This document shows positions 1 to 7,521 of a stretch of DNA of 20,848 nt, piece by piece; the first letter of the stretch is position 1; each line of letters begins with the position of its first letter. The DNA comes from Cyanothece sp. UBA12306 (lineage in GTDB: Bacteria; Cyanobacteriota; Cyanobacteriia; Cyanobacteriales; Microcystaceae). The stretch spans positions 4,451-25,298 of the forward strand of contig DLXW01000030.1 in the NCBI GenBank assembly GCA_003448685.1, given 5' to 3'. A model generated the notes under the pieces. That model was given only the letters and a program-made list of their open reading frames with translations. It had not been told where the DNA came from and ran no database searches. The position numbers and the translations under genes were made by a program.

Positions 1-798
1 TTTGGTTCTGGGTCCCACATGGCGAGATGGGGGGTTTGCTTCTCTAGACACTGCGACAATTCTGACGATTTCTTCTTCAATTTCTGGGACTTCTACGGTA
101 AATAAATCTACGACTAACCCAGCAGCACTGCGTGAAACAATCAACTGGGGTCCTCGATGGGAACCTTCACGAACTTTTTTCAGGAGGACTTTAAAGGTGG
201 AATTAGCTCGATAGTTGTCGTTGGGGAGTTGCTCTCGTTTCGGTAAGACAGCTTCAACTTCGGGTTGTCCAAAGGTACTTTGAACAGAGACGATGGCATC
301 TTGTCGCTCAAACCTTAACACTCTCGCATTGAGGACAGTTCCTTCAATTTCGTTAAATTCTTCTTGAATTAGTTTTCTTTGCTGATCTCTCAATTTTTGT
401 AGTAAAACTTGTTTGGTTTGAATAGCGGCCATACGCCCAAAGTCTTTTTGATTAGGGGTTACGTCTAAAACTACTTCATCCCCAAGTTGGGCTTCTGAGG
501 CTACTTCTTGCACTTCTTGCAGGGAAATATGATGGTCTGTGTTATCAACTTCTTCAACAATTTTCTTGGTCGAAAGAATACGAAAGCCTTCTTCTTCTGT
601 GTCGAGTTCTACTTCAAAATTGTCAAAATAGTCTTCGTGGAATTGTTGCCGTTCTAAGGTTTGAGAACGGCGATAACGTTCATAACCTTTGAGCAAGGCT
701 TCTCGTAAGGCTTCTTGAACTGCCGGTTTGGGTAAATTGTGCCGTTGGCTAATTTCTTCAATCATATTGGCCAGGCCGGGTAAACTAACAAGGGACAT
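1..798 (-). CDS. nusA: Transcription termination/antitermination factor NusA, N-terminal part (cut by window edge)
   Basis: NusA binds RNA polymerase and modulates pausing, intrinsic termination and antitermination. The frame starts with ATG at 798 (MSLVSLPGLANMIEEIS) and stays open for 266 codons to the window edge, so the C-terminal KH domains are missing. Visible parts are the polymerase-binding N-terminal domain (about residues 1-130), an S1 RNA-binding domain (about 140-205, beginning EGTVLNARVLRFERQD) and the linker into the first KH domain (VDLFTVEVPEIEEEIVRI), all matching the order and signature residues of bacterial NusA. It lies 37 bases downstream of rimP on the same strand, the classical rimP-nusA order, so the two are probably co-transcribed. 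The spacer contains GGAGGTG on the minus strand about 10 bases before the start, a good ribosome binding site. Confidence 0.96.
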   Translation of the reverse strand, partial: MSLVSLPGLANMIEEISQRHNLPKPAVQEALREALLKGYERYRRSQTLERQQFHEDYFDNFEVELDTEEEGFRILSTKKIVEEVDNTDHHISLQEVQEVASEAQLGDEVVLDVTPNQKDFGRMAAIQTKQVLLQKLRDQQRKLIQEEFNEIEGTVLNARVLRFERQDAIVSVQSTFGQPEVEAVLPKREQLPNDNYRANSTFKVLLKKVREGSHRGPQLIVSRSAAGLVVDLFTVEVPEIEEEIVRIVAVSREANPPSRHVGPRTK

Positions 799-835
799 GA
801 CTATACACCTCCAAGACTTAAAAATTAGGTATTTT

Positions 836-1297
836 TTAACGATGATTATCCAATTGGACTTTGGCAATTAATTCTCGGGGAATAGCGATCGCTCGTCCTT
901 TTTGGTTGATATGAACTGCTGATTGATCTCTTCCCTGGAGTCGCCCCAGCCATTGTTTCTGGCCTAAATGGGGAGCATAGGTAGTTATGATTACAGCAAA
1001 GCCTTTAAAGGCAATAAATTCCCGATCACTGTTGAGTGTTCGGGAAATCCCTGGACTTGAAATCTCTAAGACATAAGAAGTTCCCATGACTTGGGACTCA
1101 TCAAGTATAGCTTCTAAGGCCCGACTAACTTTTTCACAATCATCGAGACTGGTATCTTCTTGCTTGTTGCGAATGTCGATCCGCAATATTGGCGGACGTT
1201 TGTTGGTCTGAAAGACGGCATCTACTATTTCTAAGCCAAAATCTTCGGCGATGGGAGTGGCTAATTCAATAATTTGGGGGATCAAAGGATGAGTCAT
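836..1297 (-). CDS. rimP: Ribosome maturation factor RimP
   Basis: RimP helps 30S ribosomal subunit maturation in the cytoplasm. The 153-residue product has the usual RimP size. It shows the N-terminal alpha/beta domain (residues about 1-80, with the LRIDIRNKQ strand and the SLDDCEKVSRALEAILD helix), the family signature YVLEISSPG near residue 80, and the C-terminal SH3-like barrel (GFAVIITTYAP onward). It is the first gene of a rimP-nusA pair. Its start codon is only 15 bases beyond a hairpin and T-run, and the ribosome binding site is weak (GAG about 9 bases upstream), so the leader may be regulated. The identification is firm; the attenuation idea is an inference treated separately. Confidence 0.95.
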   Translation of the reverse strand: MTHPLIPQIIELATPIAEDFGLEIVDAVFQTNKRPPILRIDIRNKQEDTSLDDCEKVSRALEAILDESQVMGTSYVLEISSPGISRTLNSDREFIAFKGFAVIITTYAPHLGQKQWLGRLQGRDQSAVHINQKGRAIAIPRELIAKVQLDNHR

Positions 1298-1312
1298 TGC
1301 TACTCAAGCACT

Positions 1313-1336
1313 AAAAAAAAGCGGGTTTTCTCCCAC
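1313..1336 (-). terminator. Hairpin plus T8 just upstream of rimP: possible attenuator
   Basis: Read on the minus strand, GTGGG-AGAAAA-CCCGC is followed at once by eight T residues; the stem (1332-1336 with 1321-1325) can be extended by two A-T pairs. This is intrinsic-terminator architecture. It points towards rimP and ends 15 bases before the rimP start codon. The only gene further upstream is on the opposite strand, so it would act on the rimP-nusA leader transcript rather than end another operon. Confidence 0.5.
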
Positions 1337-1402
1337 TTCTCTCCCTATTCTAGCACATCTTATTACTCACTTTTAACAGGAACTTGATAGTTCATTCGTA
1401 TC

Positions 1403-1431
1403 TTGCTTATCTAGTGTCTTTAATCTAAAAT
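1403..1431 (+). promoter_or_regulatory. Predicted sigma-70 promoter of the CyRepA1-like gene
   Basis: TTGCTT (1403-1408) and TAAAAT (1426-1431) are separated by exactly 17 bases, near the consensus for principal sigma factors. The predicted transcript start lies about 55 bases before the ATG at 1493. No iterons or strong palindromes are seen in the 195-base gap shared with rimP. Confidence 0.5.
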
Positions 1432-1480
1432 GAGAGATCCAAACACTACATATAGAGTTTGTTGAGATAACATCAAGAAC

Positions 1481-1489
1481 GGAGAAGGG
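1481..1489 (+). promoter_or_regulatory. Ribosome binding site of the CyRepA1-like gene
   Basis: The purine-rich GGAGAAGGG ends three bases before the ATG at 1493 and supports that start codon. Confidence 0.6.
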
Positions 1490-1492
1490 AAA

Positions 1493-4400
1493 ATGAACCA
1501 TCGACAAGAATGGCAAAATAGTTGTGTTGACGAACAATTAATCAATCTTAATGTCAAAGCATTGCAGGGGACTTCTCCGTCGGATTATCTGCTGTATTCT
1601 GAAGCATTACCTAGACGTAACGATGGCAGAGTCAGTAACTCTATTCTCAAACGCTATGAGCATACAGAAGAAGGAGGATGGTGGTGTTCAGGGGTTGATG
1701 TCTTAACAGGAAACGATGACTTATGGGGTTGTTTTAAACCTAATTCTCCTCGGATAAGTCATGATCGTCACAAATTAATTAAATATGAGCATCCTCCTCA
1801 AATACCTACTGGTATCTTCGCTTTACGGGTTCCTTTGAAAATATGGCAAGGTATAGGCCAATCATACCATTGTTATCTTACCACAGAGGATATTAATGAG
1901 CAACTACCAGATTTAGGATTTTGGCAATGGATTATTAATCATCCTTCTATCCCAATTTGTATCACTGAAGGAGCGAAAAAAGCGGGGGCATTATTAACAG
2001 CAGGATATGCAGCGATCGCCCTTCCTGGTATTAATAATGGTTATCGAACTCCCCAGGATGAATTTGGCAACCGGATCGGAAAATCTCGTCTAATTCCCCA
2101 ATTAGAAAAACTAGCTATTTCGGGAAGAAAAATCTATATTGCTTTTGATCAAGATAGCAAACCAAATACTATTAAAAATGTCAATACTGCCATTAGAAAA
2201 TTAGGTTATTTATTTGCCCAAGCAGGATGCCAAGTAAAAGTTATTACTTGGTCACCAAAATGGGGAAAAGGAGTTGATGATTTTATTAGCAATAAAGGAG
2301 AAAAACAGTTCCAAGAAGTTTATGATAAAGCTTTGCCTTTATCAATTTGGAAAGCGCAATATTTAAGTCAATTAACCTATGATTATAATATCGAGGTTAA
2401 GAGTAGATATTTAGGAGATTTAGATATTCCTGAAGAGGCTAAAATAATTGGCATAAAATCGGCGATAGGAACCGGAAAAACTCAAGCTTTAGAGAAAATT
2501 GTTAAGCAAGCGATCTCTAATCAACAAAAAGTATTAGTCATTGGACATCGAATTAAGTTGGTTGAACAACTGTGTCAACGTTTTGAATTACCTTATCTTA
2601 CTGAAATTCAGAATGATAATGTTGATAAATGTTTGGGATATGGATTATGTATTGATTCTCTCCATCCCAATTCTCAAGCTAAATTTAATGCTGATGATTG
2701 GAAAAATAGTTTAATTATTATCGATGAAGTTGAACAGGTGTTATGGCATGGCTTAAATTCAGATACTTGTCAAAAAAATAGAGTATCTATCCTAAAATCC
2801 CTCAAAACTTTAATGCAAAATATTTTAGAAGGTAAGGGAAAAGTATTGATTGCCGATGCAGATTTAAGCGATCTTGCTTTGAATTATTTAATTTCTTTTA
2901 CAGGAATTAATTTAAAACCATTTATTATTAATAATACTTGGAAACCAACTAAACAAGAATCATGGCAAGTTTATAATTATTCAGAAACTACCCCCCAAAA
3001 ATTAGTCAAAGATTTAGTACAACATATTCAGCAAGGAGGAAAACCTTTTGTTTGTCTTTCTGCTCAAAAATTAACCAGTAAGTGGGGAACACAAAACTTA
3101 GAATCTTACTTACAAAAACAATTTCCTAATGCTAAAATTTTGCGAATTGATTCTGAGTCTTTAACTGATCCCAATCATGCTGCTTACAAGTGTATTGCCC
3201 ATCTTAACGAAATTTTATTAAACTATGATATTGTCCTTGCTAGTCCTTCGATTGAGACAGGGGTAAGTATTGATATCAAAAATCATTTTACCTCTGTTTG
3301 GTGTTTAGCTCAAGGAATACAAACTGCTACTTCTGTTTGTCAATCATTAGGAAGAATTCGAGATAATATACCCCGTTATATTTGGGTTGCTTCCTATGGG
3401 TTCAATAAAGTGGCAAATGGTTCTACTTCAATTCCTGATTTACTAACATCTAACCATCGGTTTACTCAATTAAATATTCGGTTATTACAACAATCTGATT
3501 TAGAAGCATTAGAGGATATTGATCCAGAATTTCAAGCAGAATCATTATTATGTTGGGCAAAAATGGCAGTCAGGGTTAATGCTGCTATGATTAATTATCG
3601 AGAAGCTATTTTAAGTATTCTGGGAAATCAAAATCATTCGCTTAATTTAGATGCTCAATTGATTCAAATTAAACTAGATAAAAATAGTAAACAAAATAAT
3701 AAAATCAATCAATCTTCTAAAAAATTAGTAGAAGCAATTGAAATTGTTAGGGAAGAAAACTATCAAAATGAATGTCAAGCAATTGCCAAAGCAGAGGAAC
3801 TTACTGAGCAAGAATATAGTCTTTTAAACAAGCAATTATTTAAAACAGTAGTAGAACGTCATAGATTAAAAAAGTACAATTTAGGGAGACGTTATGGTAT
3901 TCCTGTTACTGCTAAATTAGTTGCTTTAGATAATCAAGGATGGTATCAAAAACTCAGGTTGCATTATTTCCTAACAATAGGTCGTTGCTATTTAGCAGAT
4001 CGGGATACAATTGTCGCTCAAAAATTGATTAATAAAGGTGAAGGTAGTTTATTTATTCCTGATTTTAATAGTTGCCAATTGGGAGCAATTATTGGAACTT
4101 TAGAAGTATTAGGAGTTCCTGTTTTATTGCTTGATTATCAACGCAAATTAAAACCCACAGATGAAGATTTACAAACCATGGCTAAAATGGCGATCAAAAA
4201 TCGTTCTGAAATCAAAACTATTTTGGGAATTGGTATTGCTAAAAATTCTAGTCCTATTACTATTATTCGTCGTTTGTTAGATAAAATAGGGTATGGATTA
4301 ACTTGTATTGGTTCGGAGAAAGTAGATAAAAAGCGTGTCCGAGTCTATCAAGTTGTTCTTCCTAATGATGGACGAGAAGAAGTGTTTAAACAATGGTGGT

Positions 4401-4528
4401 TTCGGGATGAAAACTGTCCAGGGAGTTCCGAACCTTGGTTTGAGGAATATAATCTTGCTAAATCAAAGATTGATCAAAACAAAAAAGAAGAGTCCAAGAA
4501 TTATATTCAATTAAGTTTAGGATTATGA
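1493..4528 (+). CDS. Plasmid replication protein of CyRepA1 type (DUF3854 + helicase)
   Basis: This 1011-residue protein resembles the large replication initiators of small cyanobacterial plasmids, which join a primase-like DUF3854 module to a helicase. Residues about 150-265 form a TOPRIM-like fold: ICITEGAKKAGALL with Glu159, then IYIAFDQDS with Asp219 and Asp221. Residues 321-331 hold a Walker A motif (SAIGTGKTQ), 407-415 a Walker B motif (LIIIDEVEQ), about 583-595 a motif V-like SPSIETGVSID, and 617-623 a motif VI (QSLGRIR), the set expected of an SF2-like helicase. The C-terminal 350 residues are less conserved and rich in Lys, Asn and Gln. It has its own promoter and a strong ribosome binding site. 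The flanking rimP-nusA genes indicate a chromosomal setting, so this is either a domesticated or integrated replicon gene, or part of a plasmid relic. The family call is from remembered motif layout; the function is inferred. Confidence 0.82.
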   Translation: MNHRQEWQNSCVDEQLINLNVKALQGTSPSDYLLYSEALPRRNDGRVSNSILKRYEHTEEGGWWCSGVDVLTGNDDLWGCFKPNSPRISHDRHKLIKYEHPPQIPTGIFALRVPLKIWQGIGQSYHCYLTTEDINEQLPDLGFWQWIINHPSIPICITEGAKKAGALLTAGYAAIALPGINNGYRTPQDEFGNRIGKSRLIPQLEKLAISGRKIYIAFDQDSKPNTIKNVNTAIRKLGYLFAQAGCQVKVITWSPKWGKGVDDFISNKGEKQFQEVYDKALPLSIWKAQYLSQLTYDYNIEVKSRYLGDLDIPEEAKIIGIKSAIGTGKTQALEKIVKQAISNQQKVLVIGHRIKLVEQLCQRFELPYLTEIQNDNVDKCLGYGLCIDSLHPNSQAKFNADDWKNSLIIIDEVEQVLWHGLNSDTCQKNRVSILKSLKTLMQNILEGKGKVLIADADLSDLALNYLISFTGINLKPFIINNTWKPTKQESWQVYNYSETTPQKLVKDLVQHIQQGGKPFVCLSAQKLTSKWGTQNLESYLQKQFPNAKILRIDSESLTDPNHAAYKCIAHLNEILLNYDIVLASPSIETGVSIDIKNHFTSVWCLAQGIQTATSVCQSLGRIRDNIPRYIWVASYGFNKVANGSTSIPDLLTSNHRFTQLNIRLLQQSDLEALEDIDPEFQAESLLCWAKMAVRVNAAMINYREAILSILGNQNHSLNLDAQLIQIKLDKNSKQNNKINQSSKKLVEAIEIVREENYQNECQAIAKAEELTEQEYSLLNKQLFKTVVERHRLKKYNLGRRYGIPVTAKLVALDNQGWYQKLRLHYFLTIGRCYLADRDTIVAQKLINKGEGSLFIPDFNSCQLGAIIGTLEVLGVPVLLLDYQRKLKPTDEDLQTMAKMAIKNRSEIKTILGIGIAKNSSPITIIRRLLDKIGYGLTCIGSEKVDKKRVRVYQVVLPNDGREEVFKQWWFRDENCPGSSEPWFEEYNLAKSKIDQNKKEESKNYIQLSLGL

Positions 4529-4822
4529 AAAATATACTCAAAATAAGTAGGGTATTGTTATTCTTCCTCATTTTCTTTATTAACTGTAACTTGGGTTTGT
4601 ATGGTGTGCATGGTGTGCATGGTTTTACCTCGGGATTTTATGGTTAATATTCTAGAATTTTATCAAACATCTTTTGTAATAATCCTTAACCAATAAAATA
4701 GAAACATGGTATTTGTACTGAGAAGAGTGTTTTTAATCACTGTTTACTTGTAATTTTCATCAACAAAAAAAGCTAATGAAAAAAATAGTTTGGAGATGTA
4801 GTTAAAAAAGGTACAGATTCTA
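4529..4822. other. Non-coding spacer with a short 9-base tandem repeat
   Basis: AT-rich DNA between the replication gene and the RTX remnant. The only structure seen is TGGTGTGCA repeated 2.3 times at 4602-4622. No convincing gene, RNA or hairpin with a T-run follows the replication gene. A minus-strand frame of about 33 codons passes through the repeat but has no ribosome binding site. Confidence 0.5.
4602..4622. repeat. Short tandem repeat, unit TGGTGTGCA
   Basis: Two exact copies (4602-4610 and 4611-4619) and the first three bases of a third lie about 75 bases after the stop of the replication gene. The role is unknown; it is too short to count as an iteron array. Confidence 0.6.
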
Positions 4823-5261
4823 ATGAAATATTATTATGGGACTAATGGCAATGATAAGTTTACTGCAAAGCGAAAAGGAAAAAGATGGACAATGTATGGA
4901 TACGATGGAAATGATACCTTAAAAGGAGGCAGAAAAGATGATCTTTTATAATGATAGCTTATATGGTTGATGGGGGAGTGACTCCCTGTCTGGTGGATGG
5001 GGAGATGATACCCTAACGGGTGGACTAGGTGCAGATTCGTTTCACTTCAATTATATTACAGAAGGCATTGATATTATCAAAGATTTTAATCGATACCAAG
5101 GAGATAAAATTAGTATTTCTCAAGCTGGTTTTGGGGTAACTTCACTCAATCAATTTGATTTTAACTCTATTACTAAAGCTTTATCTTTTAATGGACAACA
5201 ATTTGCTACCCTAGAACACACTAACAATTTTATTGCTTTTCATGATATCACTCTAGTTTAA
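4823..5261 (+). pseudogene. Broken RTX (hemolysin-type calcium-binding repeat) gene
   Basis: The frame from ATG 4823 gives KYYYGTNGNDKF and YGYDGNDTLKGG, which are RTX nonapeptide-like repeats, then stops at 4949-4951. Another frame continues with NDSLYG, a TGA at 4968-4970, then WGSDSLSGGWGDDTLTGG, GLGADSFHFN and a typical RTX C-terminal strand region (TEGIDIIKDFNRYQGDKISIS), ending at TAA 5259-5261. So at least one frameshift (consistent with loss of two bases near 4949) and one nonsense change (TGA where RTX repeats would have GGA for Gly) interrupt an originally continuous Ca2+-binding repeat protein, probably a secreted one. The N-terminal part may also be missing. Two independent lesions argue against a single sequencing error. 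Reconstructed length is about 145 residues, short for an RTX protein. Confidence 0.8.
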
Positions 5262-5290
5262 AAATTAGATAGCGAACAGCTTATTTGTTA

Positions 5291-5343
5291 GTCAAAAAAT
5301 AATCCCTCGTTAATCTCTATTTCAGGTAGAAATTTAACGAGGG
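5291..5343 (-). terminator. Intrinsic terminator of the transaldolase gene
   Basis: CCCTCGTTAA (5304-5313) and TTAACGAGGG (5334-5343) form a perfect 10-bp stem. An inner 5-bp stem (ATTTC 5319-5323 with GAAAT 5329-5333) stacks on it across a five-base bulge. On the minus strand the hairpin is followed by ATTATTTTTTGAC, so it terminates transcription coming from the transaldolase gene, 38 bases after its stop codon. Confidence 0.8.
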
Positions 5344-5381
5344 TCTTCATACGATTGTTATGATAAACTAAGAGTTTAAAC

Positions 5382-6548
5382 TTAAACTAAACAAATAGCA
5401 GATCCTAACCCAGCAGCCATCTCTTCAGCCGTAATTTTACCATCGTGGTTGGTATCGATCGCATCAAAAACGACATCGGTTCCGGCCCATTCTTCACGGG
5501 TAATAAAACCATCCCCATCTAAGTCATAATTGCGGAAAAGATCAACCGCAGCATTGCAGACTCTTTCTTCTCCTTCAAGACGTGCTAAGCGTTCTTTTAG
5601 CAATTCTTCTAAGCTTTCTAGTGCCTTAGTAAAGCCCTTAATTCCTTCATCGAGCTTTTCATAGGCCATTTTATCTTCTTGGTGCATTTTGTCGAAAGTA
5701 GCTTTGTCAATAGAGAGTTTTTCGATCTCCATTGTTGCAGCTACGGCCGGATCAAGTTTGCGGGGTAAGTCAGCTTCAGTCGAGCGTAATTGTTCTAAAA
5801 GCTTAGGAGAAATGGTCAATAGATCACAACCAGCTAACTCACAAATTTCTCCAATATTTCGGAAACTTGCCCCCATAACTTCGGTTTTGTAGCCGAATTT
5901 CTTGTAATAGTTATAGATCGTGGTGACAGAAATGACCCCAGGATCTTCAGTTGGTGCATATTCTTTGCCAGTTTCCTTCTTGTACCAGTCGAGGATGCGC
6001 CCTACAAAAGGAGAAATCAAGGTAATATTAGCTTCTGCACAGGCTACTGCTTGGTGAAGACCAAATAATAGGGTTAAATTGCAGTGAATGCCCTCTTTTT
6101 CTAAGATTTCTGCTGCCTTAATTCCTTCCCAAGTGGAAGCAATTTTAATCAAGATGCGATCGCGTGATATTCCATTAGCTTCATATTCACTAATCAAATA
6201 GCGAGCTTTTTCTAGGGTAGCTTCGGTATCATAGGATAAACGAGCATCAACCTCAGTGGAAACTCTTCCAGGGATAATTTCGAGGATTTTTAAGCCAAAA
6301 GAAACCGCCAACCGATCAAAAGCTAAGGTAACTACATCAGAAGGAGAGGCATCTTTACCCAATTTTTCCCTAGCTTGTCTGAGGGTATCATCCACAATAC
6401 TCTGGTATTGGGGCATTTGAGCCGCTGCTGTAATTAAGGAAGGGTTAGTAGTAGCATCGCGGGGAGTAAAGGTTTCAATAGCTTGAATATCCCCTGTATC
6501 TGCGACGACAATGGTAACTTCTCGCAATTGTTCGAGTAAATTGGCCAT
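5382..6548 (-). CDS. tal: Transaldolase with C-terminal EF-hand pair
   Basis: Transaldolase moves a dihydroxyacetone unit between sugar phosphates in the pentose phosphate pathway in the cytoplasm. The TalB-type barrel covers residues 1 to about 320. Asp17 lies in VVADTGD, TTNPSLI is at 33-39, and the Schiff-base lysine is Lys135 in [22 protein letters not shown] and [10 protein letters not shown] are further family signatures. Residues about 335-388 add two EF-hand loops, [12 protein letters not shown] (342-353) and [12 protein letters not shown] (365-376), both with acidic residues at positions 1, 3 (Asp or Asn), 5 and 12. I recall the same fusion in other cyanobacterial transaldolases, so it is probably a lineage trait. 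It implies Ca2+ binding, with an unknown effect on activity. An AGGAG site lies six bases before the ATG, and a strong terminator follows the gene, which is monocistronic. Confidence 0.95.
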   Translation of the reverse strand: MANLLEQLREVTIVVADTGDIQAIETFTPRDATTNPSLITAAAQMPQYQSIVDDTLRQAREKLGKDASPSDVVTLAFDRLAVSFGLKILEIIPGRVSTEVDARLSYDTEATLEKARYLISEYEANGISRDRILIKIASTWEGIKAAEILEKEGIHCNLTLLFGLHQAVACAEANITLISPFVGRILDWYKKETGKEYAPTEDPGVISVTTIYNYYKKFGYKTEVMGASFRNIGEICELAGCDLLTISPKLLEQLRSTEADLPRKLDPAVAATMEIEKLSIDKATFDKMHQEDKMAYEKLDEGIKGFTKALESLEELLKERLARLEGEERVCNAAVDLFRNYDLDGDGFITREEWAGTDVVFDAIDTNHDGKITAEEMAAGLGSAICLV

Positions 6549-6790
6549 AATTGCTCCTATGAGATGTTTGATAGATTTTTAAGATAGCTACTCAAAGCTA
6601 AATTAAAGTTAACGATCCTATTGTTCTTAACCTTATCAGCAGCAAACCATCTAGGAGGTAAACTTCAGAAAGTTCTAAGCATTAAACCTTTTGCCTTTTG
6701 GGTAGGGGTAGATCTCTAGGTATTCTAACCAGAGAATAAGTCCAATTCTTGACGATTTTCCTGTAATTACCAATTTTGAGACTTAAAAAT
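6549..6790. other. Divergent intergenic region between transaldolase and the GNAT gene
   Basis: This 240-base region must hold the promoters of both divergent genes. Seen in it are a small hairpin TATTCT-AACCAG-AGAATA (6721-6738) and AACTT-CAGA-AAGTT (6661-6674). No promoter with both good boxes and correct spacing could be picked with confidence, and no RNA gene was recognised. Confidence 0.4.
6554..6558 (-). promoter_or_regulatory. Ribosome binding site of transaldolase
   Basis: AGGAG on the minus strand ends five bases before the ATG whose first base is 6548, and fixes that start. Confidence 0.65.
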
Positions 6791-7318
6791 ATGAATATTC
6801 GTGAATCAGAAGTACAAGAAAATCAAATTATACAGCAGGTACATCTCAATGCTTTTGGTGAACCAGAAGGAACTATTGTCTCGAAACTTGCTGTAGAATT
6901 GTTGCAAGATGAAACAGCAAAGCCGATTTTTTCTTTTGTTGCTGAAGAAAATAATAAAATAGTGGGAAATGTTATTTTTAGCCATGTTAAAATTAATAGC
7001 AAGAATCTAAATTCATTCATCCTTGCTCCCCTGGCTGTCACTAAAAAATTTCAGCGAAAAGGTATCGGGAAATCTCTTATTTTGCATGGGTTAAGTTTTC
7101 TGAGAAATAATAATGCAAACTTAGTCTTTGTTTTGGGCGATCCTAAATATTATTCTCGATTCGGATTTGAAGCAGCCATTCCCTATAACCTTAATCCACC
7201 CTACAAAATTCCTGATCCAGAAGCATGGATGGTTATTAATTTATCATCTAATTCTATTTCAAGTTATCAAGGCATAGTTGAATGTGGAACTTCCTTAAAT
7301 TCAGAAGAATATTGGTGA
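6791..7318 (+). CDS. GNAT family N-acetyltransferase, YhbS-like
   Basis: GNAT enzymes transfer the acetyl group of acetyl-CoA to an amine; the substrate here cannot be told. From the ATG at 6791 the product is 175 residues. It has the GNAT beta-strand with the APLAV segment and the acetyl-CoA pyrophosphate loop QRKGIGKSL (about residues 88-96). VLGDPKYYSRFGFE (about 114-127) is the hallmark of the YhbS (COG3153) branch. An in-frame TTG at 6776 would add five residues; the ATG is preferred because family members begin close to MNIR and no ribosome binding site favours the TTG. The gene stands alone, divergent from transaldolase and convergent with the PEP-CTERM gene. Confidence 0.85.
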   Translation: MNIRESEVQENQIIQQVHLNAFGEPEGTIVSKLAVELLQDETAKPIFSFVAEENNKIVGNVIFSHVKINSKNLNSFILAPLAVTKKFQRKGIGKSLILHGLSFLRNNNANLVFVLGDPKYYSRFGFEAAIPYNLNPPYKIPDPEAWMVINLSSNSISSYQGIVECGTSLNSEEYW

Positions 7319-7430
7319 TACTAAATCCAGTTACCAAAACCTAGTTGTAGATCGTAGATTAATTATAGATTTTAGAGGGTAGATTTTAGATTTTCCCCTT
7401 CTTGAAAGACTTGGGGAACCTGTATCTTTT

Positions 7431-7479
7431 CAATCTCCAATCTCCAATCTCCAATCTCCAATCTCCAATCTCCAATCTT
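7431..7479. repeat. Heptameric tandem repeat (CAATCTC)n
   Basis: Six perfect CAATCTC units (7431-7472) and a seventh ending in T (CAATCTT, 7473-7479) lie in tandem. Short tandemly repeated heptamers of this kind are known in cyanobacterial genomes. The array sits between two convergent genes, the GNAT gene and the PEP-CTERM gene. Degenerate TAGATTT-like copies occur just before it (about 7346-7393). It can be read as a repetitive peptide on the minus strand, but that frame has no gene-like features. Confidence 0.92.
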
Positions 7480-7521
7480 CGGTAAATTGTTTGTCTTGAG
7501 AGAAAAAAGAATTGATCCTCT

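Noticed and set aside
1298..1492. Plasmid-style origin with iterons upstream of the CyRepA1-like gene
   Set aside because: No direct repeats of useful length were seen there; only a promoter and a ribosome binding site could be supported.
4580..4680. Short minus-strand frame with repeated Met-His-Thr
   Set aside because: About 33 codons through the TGGTGTGCA repeat, no ribosome binding site and no recognised similarity.
7431..7479. CRISPR array
   Set aside because: The units are seven bases in direct contact with no spacers, and no cas gene is near.
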